Origin: Treponema sp.
Lineage (GTDB): Bacteria > Spirochaetota > Spirochaetia > Treponematales > Breznakiellaceae
Assembly (NCBI GenBank): GCA_031274565.1
Contig: JAISPY010000142.1
Location: 1 to 9,712, forward strand
Direction: 5' to 3'
DNA: 9,712 nt
The stretch's first letter is position 1. Each line of letters opens with the position of its first letter. Positions 6,199 through 9,712 of this stretch are shown here, piece after piece. The position numbers and the translations under genes are program-made. Below the pieces are notes generated by a model. That model ran no database searches. It was not told where the DNA came from and was given only the letters and a program-made list of their open reading frames with translations.

Positions 6199-6281
6199 AG
6201 CAGCCTGTTGCACTGGTAGATTTTTGCATCAAAACTAACGTCGGACCAAAGGTCCGCAAAATCTACAATTAGTGGGCTGCT
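6199..6281. repeat. Long imperfect hairpin containing palindromic repeat copy 2
   Basis: AGCAGCC (6199-6205) pairs with GGCTGCT (6275-6281), and CACT (6211-6214) pairs with AGTG (6271-6274). GTAGATTTTTGC (6216-6227) pairs with GCAAAATCTAC (6256-6266), with one bulged T. GGACC-AAA-GGTCC (6243-6255) forms the inner hairpin. The outer, middle and inner pairings nest, giving a structure about 83 nt long that starts 39 bases after thrA. It could be a REP/MITE-like element or a structured 3' end of the thrA mRNA. Confidence 0.6.
6243..6256. repeat. Short palindromic repeat, copy 2
   Basis: GGACCAAAGGTCCG is identical to 329-342. The two copies share the downstream AAAA but not the longer flanks. 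Confidence 0.6.
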
Positions 6282-6298
6282 TATGGAGTTTGCAGGGT

Positions 6299-6326
6299 AA
6301 AAAATCGCCTGATCGGCGATTTTTTT
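6299..6326. terminator. Bidirectional intrinsic terminator after thrA
   Basis: ATCGCC (6304-6309) pairs with GGCGAT (6315-6320) around a TGATC loop, flanked by AAAAA before and TTTTTT after. The A/T flanks extend the stem and allow use on both strands. It lies 140 bases after the thrA stop and separates thrA from dnaA. Confidence 0.85.
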
Positions 6327-6426
6327 GGATTAAATGCACGAAGCGCAACAAACTCCGAGATGCCACGCCTGCTCCGGCTGGAGGGTTCGTTGTCCCATCC
6401 CTCACAAACCTCGGTAACCGGGAATT

Positions 6427-6459
6427 TTCTTGTGGAGCCAAGATAACTCCAAACAAGAA
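6427..6459 (+). promoter_or_regulatory. RNA hairpin just upstream of a strong Shine-Dalgarno
   Basis: TTCTTGT (6427-6433) pairs with ACAAGAA (6453-6459), and GGAG (6434-6437) pairs with CTCC (6447-6450). The result is an 11-bp stem with an AA bulge and a 9-nt loop. It ends 6 bases before AAGGAGG (6466-6472). Its position suggests a leader structure affecting translation of the mini-ORF, but transcription of this region is not demonstrated because the nearest promoter found lies downstream. Confidence 0.4.
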
Positions 6460-6475
6460 CGTTGTAAGGAGGTTA

Positions 6476-6544
6476 ATGGGTTCTCCGGGTTTATCCTGCC
6501 GGTCCGGATACTGCTATTCTCATTTCTTGAGGTTTATACTATGA
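6476..6544 (+). CDS. Possible 22-codon leader peptide upstream of dnaA
   Basis: ATG at 6476 is preceded by a seven-base Shine-Dalgarno AAGGAGG (6466-6472) and encodes MGSPGLSCRSGYCYSHFLRF plus two residues, then TGA at 6542-6544. The spacing is only 3 bases, shorter than usual. The peptide has two Cys, two Tyr and four Ser, with no obvious run of one amino acid to suggest attenuation. The ORF ends inside the candidate dnaA -10 element, so if both are real, expression of one may affect the other. It may be chance. Confidence 0.25.
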   Translation: MGSPGLSCRSGYCYSHFLRFIL

Positions 6545-6545
6545 T
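6517..6545 (+). promoter_or_regulatory. Candidate sigma70-type promoter for dnaA
   Basis: TTCTCA (6517-6522, 4/6) and TATGAT (6540-6545, 5/6) are separated by 17 bp. The expected start near 6552 gives a 5' leader of about 100 nt before the dnaA ATG. A second -10-like TATACT at 6535-6540 and TATATA at 6624-6629 lack good -35 partners. Confidence 0.45.
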
Positions 6546-6653
6546 AAACGGGTGAGGATACCTTGGTACTAAGGCACAATACCCCTGGTTATTATGTTTC
6601 CCTAATTATTCCGTCCATCGGCTTATATATCCCGTTGTAGGAAGGATATACGC

Positions 6654-8252
6654 ATGGCTGAATGGGATTATGCGCTTTTCTGGAAAGAAACCATGAACCA
6701 AACCCTGGACAAAGTGGGGGAGCAGGAATTTACCCGCTGGTTTACCTTGATAGAATACCTTGGGGCCGCGGAGAACAAGATCACCCTGGGAGTTCCTTCC
6801 GCGTTCTACCGGGACCAGATTAAACAGCGCTACCAGGCAAGCCTGGAAGCTACCTTACAGTATATCATCGGTAAACCCGTATCCTTGGTTTTCGAGATTA
6901 TAGCCCGCAAACGGAGCGGATCCGCCCAGGCTCCTGGGATGAGTCCCCTAGGGGCCGTGACTCCTGATCCGGTTGCGGATCCAGCGCCCCCTGTGGCTCC
7001 TCGTGCGGCTACGGAGCCATCTCCCTCTGAGGCGCCCCTTGCGGCGCCTGCTCCTGCTGCAGGAACGCTCAGAAAGACCAGGGAGCCGCGGGAACCGGAA
7101 ACGCCTTCACTGTTTCCCGGCCTTGACGTGGTAAGCCCTGAACCGGTGGCGCGGAAACCTGCGGCGCCTCCATCGGGGATGAAAAAAACGGATTTTTTCT
7201 CCGGTAAAGAGCGCCATACCCAACTGGGAGAACAGTACACCTTTGAAAAGTACATTATCGGCGAAAACAACAGCTTCGCCGCCAACGCTGCCATGGCCAT
7301 AAGCCGGAACCTGGGAACCGCGTATAACCCCTTTCTGATCTATGGGGGAGTCGGCCTTGGCAAGACCCATCTCATGCAGGCCATAGGCCACTACATCCAT
7401 GCCCGTGGGGAGGTCAAGATAATCTACACCACTGCGGAGAGTTTCACCAATGAATTTATTCAGGCGGTCCGGGAAAACCGGATGGCGGCTTTTAAAAACA
7501 AGTACCGCTTCATAGACCTGCTGCTTATCGACGATATCCACTTCTTTGAGAACAAATGGGAGACTCAGGAGGAGCTGTTCTTTACCTTTAATAGCCTCTA
7601 CGACGCCAACAAGCAGATCGTCTTTACCTGCGATAGGCCGGTTTCAGAGCTGAAAAAAATCACCGAACGCCTCAAATCCCGGTTTGAACGGGGCCTCAAC
7701 GTAGACCTCCAGCCCCCGAATTACGAGACCCGCTATGCCATACTGGTATCCAAGGCCCAGGACCGCAAGCTTGCGGTTCCCGATGAGGTGATTGCCCTGA
7801 TAAGTAAGAAGATATCCACCAATATCCGGGACCTGGAAGCCGCGCTGACCAAACTCATCGCCTACGCGGAACTGGTGGGTAAACCTATAACCGTGGACAT
7901 TACCCAACAGCTCCTCAAGGATGCCTTTGCCGCACCGAAACAGCATACCGCGATGCCCATAGAAACGATCCTGACCATCGTGGCGGACTATTTCAAACTG
8001 AGCCCCGCGGATCTCAAGGGTAAAAAGCGCAGCAAAACCATTGCCGTGCCTCGCCAGCTTGCCATGTATATATGCCGAGAAATCACCCAATTTTCAACCA
8101 CCGAAATCGGCCAGACCTTTGGAGGCCGGGATTATAGCACGGTGATCCACTCCTGCCAAAAAACCGAAGACCAACTTAGGTCGGATCCTACCCTGGATTC
8201 GATCTTCCAAATCCTCATCAAATTGGTAAAAGAAGAGATCGCCAAAGCGTAA
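6654..8252 (+). CDS. dnaA: Chromosomal replication initiator protein DnaA
   Basis: The 532-aa AAA+ ATPase binds DnaA boxes and opens the replication origin. Domain I spans about 1-85 (Trp-rich start, EFTRWF, FYRDQIKQRY). A very long Pro/Ala/Glu-rich linker fills about 86-190, against a usual total of 440-470 aa. Domain III begins near LGEQYTFEKYIIGENN and has Walker A GGVGLGKTH (231-239) and Walker B LLLIDDIHFF (289-298, Asp293/Asp294). Domain IV carries the DNA-binding signature as GGRDYSTVIHSCQKTE from residue 490. The His normally in GGRDH(S/T)TV is Tyr494 here. ATG 6654 has AGGAAGGA (6639-6646) 7 bases upstream. dnaN and recF do not follow; the next gene is tyrS. The linker contains one hydrophobic island, TPSLFPGLDVV (150-160). 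Identity is certain; that this locus is the origin is not. Confidence 0.97.
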   Translation: MAEWDYALFWKETMNQTLDKVGEQEFTRWFTLIEYLGAAENKITLGVPSAFYRDQIKQRYQASLEATLQYIIGKPVSLVFEIIARKRSGSAQAPGMSPLGAVTPDPVADPAPPVAPRAATEPSPSEAPLAAPAPAAGTLRKTREPREPETPSLFPGLDVVSPEPVARKPAAPPSGMKKTDFFSGKERHTQLGEQYTFEKYIIGENNSFAANAAMAISRNLGTAYNPFLIYGGVGLGKTHLMQAIGHYIHARGEVKIIYTTAESFTNEFIQAVRENRMAAFKNKYRFIDLLLIDDIHFFENKWETQEELFFTFNSLYDANKQIVFTCDRPVSELKKITERLKSRFERGLNVDLQPPNYETRYAILVSKAQDRKLAVPDEVIALISKKISTNIRDLEAALTKLIAYAELVGKPITVDITQQLLKDAFAAPKQHTAMPIETILTIVADYFKLSPADLKGKKRSKTIAVPRQLAMYICREITQFSTTEIGQTFGGRDYSTVIHSCQKTEDQLRSDPTLDSIFQILIKLVKEEIAKA

Positions 8253-8285
8253 GTGCATGATGGTGAACTCCACTCCGCAGGGTAT

Positions 8286-8303
8286 GATAAATCCAGGATA
8301 AAT
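8286..8303. repeat. Two GATAAAT copies one helical turn apart
   Basis: GATAAAT at 8286-8292 and 8297-8303 begin 11 bp apart, 34 bases after the dnaA stop. The second contains the complement of TTTATCCTG, a 9-mer that also occurs upstream of dnaA (6490-6498) and upstream of tyrS (8471-8479). Confidence 0.35.
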
Positions 8304-8318
8304 GCATAGAAAAATTAA

Positions 8319-8366
8319 GGGGGGTGTGGGGGGCCTGGGCCCTCCGCTTTTCTTCTCTTTTTTCTA
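8319..8366 (+). terminator. G-rich terminator-like structure after dnaA
   Basis: GGGGGGC (8328-8334) pairs with GCCCTCC (8339-8345, one G-U) around a CTGG loop. A pyrimidine tract rich in T (8347-8366) follows. Two runs of six G (8319-8324, 8328-8333) and a GGG (8337-8339) with short spacers could instead form a G-quadruplex. The T tract is interrupted by C's, so strength is uncertain. Confidence 0.5.
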
Positions 8367-8374
8367 TAAGAATA

Positions 8375-8419
8375 GGCCGTAGGCCGAACCACGTCCGGCT
8401 CGTTCCGCAGGAACGGCCT
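8375..8419. repeat. Cluster of short hairpins between dnaA and tyrS
   Basis: GGCC-GTA-GGCC (8375-8385) and CGTTCC-GCA-GGAACG (8401-8415) are perfect dyads with 3-nt loops. AGGCCG (8381-8386) can alternatively pair with CGGCCT (8414-8419) to enclose the second hairpin. No gene lies here. Confidence 0.45.
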
Positions 8420-8497
8420 GCTCAGCATGAAGGGCGCGGGGCAGGAATAAGGCATTATGAGTTCTATGCGTTTATCCTGTGATACATCCGATTGCTC

Positions 8498-8526
8498 TTG
8501 AGTTACCGCCCGCGAGGGGGTATACT
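8498..8526 (+). promoter_or_regulatory. Sigma70-type promoter abutting tyrS
   Basis: TTGAGT (8498-8503, 4/6) and TATACT (8521-8526, 5/6) are spaced by exactly 17 bp. The expected start falls at about 8533-8534, on or next to the tyrS ATG at 8534, which would make the mRNA leaderless. GAGGGGG at 8514-8520 would lie upstream of the transcript start. Confidence 0.55.
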
Positions 8527-8533
8527 GAGTTTT

Positions 8534-9712
8534 ATGAATTCCGCACTCGAACACCTTAAAACCAGAGGACTCTTTCAGCAATGCAGTGATATCGAGGGGC
8601 TTTCCCGCTTGATGGATGAAGGTCCCCTCACCTTTTACGTGGGCTGCGACCCCACCGGGCGGAGCCTCCACATCGGCCACCTGGTGCCGTTCTTCGCCTA
8701 CCGGCATCTCAGAGAGGCCGGGCATAGGGGGATTGCCCTCATCGGCGGGGGGACCGCCCGGCTTGGGGACCCTTCGGGTAAAACCGAGATGCGCCGGCTC
8801 CTGAGTTACGAACAGCTTGACGCCCATGCCGTTGCTATTCAAGCCCAGCTCGACCGCTTCCTGGGCTTTGATGGGGAAGGGGCATGTTGGGCCAACAACA
8901 AAGATTGGCTTGCGGATCTGAACTACATTGATTTTCTCCGGGAAATCGGGAGCCATTTTTCGGTCAACCGGATGCTCAGTTTTGAAGCCTACAGGCTGCG
9001 GATGGAAACCGGGCTTTCCTTCATCGAATTCAACTATCAGCTTTTGCAAAGTTATGATTTTCTGGAACTCTATCGCCGGTACGGGTGCCGCTTACAGATA
9101 GGCGGAGACGATCAGTGGGGTAATATCGTTGCGGGGCAGGATCTGATCCGCCGGATTGCAGGGGCCGAGGTCTACGGCATGACGTTCCCCTTGGTAACTA
9201 CCGCTGATGGTAAAAAGATGGGTAAAACCGAAAAGGGGGCGCTCTTCCTGGACCGCGACCTTACCAGCCCCTATGAGTTTTTCCACTACTGGAGGAATGT
9301 GCAGGATGCGGATATTCGCCGCTTCCTTTTGCTGTTTACCTTCTTACCGGTGGAGGAATGTGAGACCCTCACCGGGCCGGATAAGAACCCCAACGAGGCT
9401 AAGGAGCGGCTTGCCTGGGAACTGACCGCTTTGATCCACGGGAAAGATGCGGCGGATACGGCTATGGCAGGGGCCCGGGCTGCCTTTGGAGGCCCGGGGG
9501 GAGACGCCGCTGCCATGCCCCAGGTTCATCTGGAACGGTGGAAGTTTGAGGCGGGGTACAACGTGGTAGACCTCTTCACCGATGCAGGGCTGGCTCCTAC
9601 TAAGAGTGAGGCCCGCCGCCTGGTGCAGCAGGGAGGGGCCTTTGTGGCGCTCCAAGGGATTACCGATATAACGGCGCTGATCACGGCGGAGCAGCTTTCA
9701 GAAACCGGGGAC
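8534..9712 (+). CDS. tyrS: Tyrosyl-tRNA synthetase (partial, 3' end beyond the window)
   Basis: The frame is open for 393 codons to the last base, and the family is normally 400-430 aa, so only the extreme C-terminus is missing. It is a class I synthetase that charges tRNA-Tyr in the cytosol. Visible landmarks: FYVGCDPTGRSLHIGH with the HIGH motif at 46-49, LQIGGDDQWGNI (187-198) in the tyrosine pocket region, and the KMSKS-type loop as KKMGKT (227-232). An S4-like RNA-binding segment begins near 355 (AGLAPTKSEARRLVQQGGAF). The start at ATG 8534 aligns with the E. coli N-terminus (LKTRGL against LQERGL). There is no proper Shine-Dalgarno; only GAG at 8527-8529. The promoter spacing predicts little or no leader. 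Upstream in-frame TTG 8498 is possible but lies inside the -35. No T-box leader is seen. Confidence 0.96.
   Translation, partial: MNSALEHLKTRGLFQQCSDIEGLSRLMDEGPLTFYVGCDPTGRSLHIGHLVPFFAYRHLREAGHRGIALIGGGTARLGDPSGKTEMRRLLSYEQLDAHAVAIQAQLDRFLGFDGEGACWANNKDWLADLNYIDFLREIGSHFSVNRMLSFEAYRLRMETGLSFIEFNYQLLQSYDFLELYRRYGCRLQIGGDDQWGNIVAGQDLIRRIAGAEVYGMTFPLVTTADGKKMGKTEKGALFLDRDLTSPYEFFHYWRNVQDADIRRFLLLFTFLPVEECETLTGPDKNPNEAKERLAWELTALIHGKDAADTAMAGARAAFGGPGGDAAAMPQVHLERWKFEAGYNVVDLFTDAGLAPTKSEARRLVQQGGAFVALQGITDITALITAEQLSETGD

Larger units (their letters stand above)
6160..6653. other. Intergenic region between thrA and dnaA
   Basis: These 494 bases hold no full-size gene. In order they contain a long imperfect hairpin (6199-6281) with the second GGACCAAAGGTCCG copy, a strong terminator (6299-6326), a hairpin (6427-6459), a Shine-Dalgarno with a 22-codon mini-ORF (6476-6544), the candidate dnaA promoter (6517-6545), and an approximately 100-nt dnaA leader. 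In the leader, CCTTGGTACTAAGG (6561-6574) is a near-perfect dyad. No consensus DnaA boxes (TTATCCACA) are visible. Confidence 0.6.

Noticed and set aside
6235..6456. 73-codon minus-strand frame across the repeat hairpin
   Set aside because: Crosses the bidirectional terminator and the palindromic repeat. It probably recurs only because the repeat recurs.
6272..6544. 90-codon plus-strand frame between thrA and dnaA
   Set aside because: Runs straight through an intrinsic terminator and a hairpin, and its first ATG has no ribosome binding site. Only the last 22 codons, with their own AAGGAGG, are kept as a possibility.
6327..6653. Replication origin upstream of dnaA
   Set aside because: No TTATCCACA or close one-mismatch cluster and no AT-rich 13-mer array; only isolated TTTATCCTG copies.
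7107..7541. Long open frame antisense to dnaA
   Set aside because: Typical mirror frame of a GC-rich gene; no ribosome binding site, no recognisable protein, and the sense strand clearly encodes DnaA.
8315..9049. 244-codon open frame on the minus strand across the tyrS start
   Set aside because: Covers the tyrS promoter and 5' half antisense; tyrS is unmistakable, and the antisense product looks like no protein I know.
1..9712. CRISPR array, tRNA genes, insertion sequence or prophage
   Set aside because: No regularly spaced long direct repeats, no tRNA cloverleaf with a recognisable T-arm, and no transposase or phage protein was seen in any frame.

Overview
The window looks like chromosomal DNA of a spirochaete, most likely a Treponema relative with moderately high G+C such as the termite-gut treponemes. 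This is inferred from overall protein flavour, from the pairing of a NusG-domain-II protein with a Gx-family membrane protein, and from the repeat-rich intergenic DNA. No rRNA or other taxonomic marker is present, so the assignment is tentative.

Layout. Bases 1-50 hold the last codons of a gene that enters from the left, followed by a strong terminator. Bases 109-306 look like a free-standing small RNA unit: promoter, about 125 nt of non-coding transcript, then an intrinsic terminator. A second promoter near 403-431 precedes a tightly overlapping three-gene membrane operon (471-2054): a membrane-anchored NusG_II protein, a Gx-transporter (so-called heptaprenyl diphosphate synthase component I) protein, and a membrane protein weakly reminiscent of EcfT/CbiQ. 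Two perfect hairpins separate this from a convergent gene (2196-3218, minus strand) for an M15-type D-Ala-D-Ala carboxypeptidase. A 470-bp gene-poor stretch with two kinds of 9-bp-period repeat leads to thrA (3691-6159), a fused aspartokinase/homoserine dehydrogenase. A second gene-poor stretch (6160-6653) has a long imperfect hairpin, a bidirectional terminator, a hairpin plus Shine-Dalgarno plus 22-codon mini-ORF, and the probable dnaA promoter. dnaA (6654-8252) has an unusually long Pro/Ala-rich linker. It is followed by a G-rich terminator region and then tyrS (8534 to the right edge, nearly complete), whose promoter lies so close to its ATG that a leaderless mRNA is predicted.

How the genes relate. 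The three membrane genes are translationally coupled and probably form one complex or pathway. The NusG_II + Gx pair is, from memory, the same pair seen as EetA/EetB in Gram-positive flavin-based extracellular electron-transfer loci, and Gx proteins resemble ECF-transporter S components. The remaining genes are housekeeping: peptidoglycan trimming, the threonine/methionine branch of aspartate metabolism, replication initiation, and tyrosyl-tRNA charging. They appear to be separate transcription units. dnaA is not followed by dnaN or recF, so this is not the classical origin gene order.
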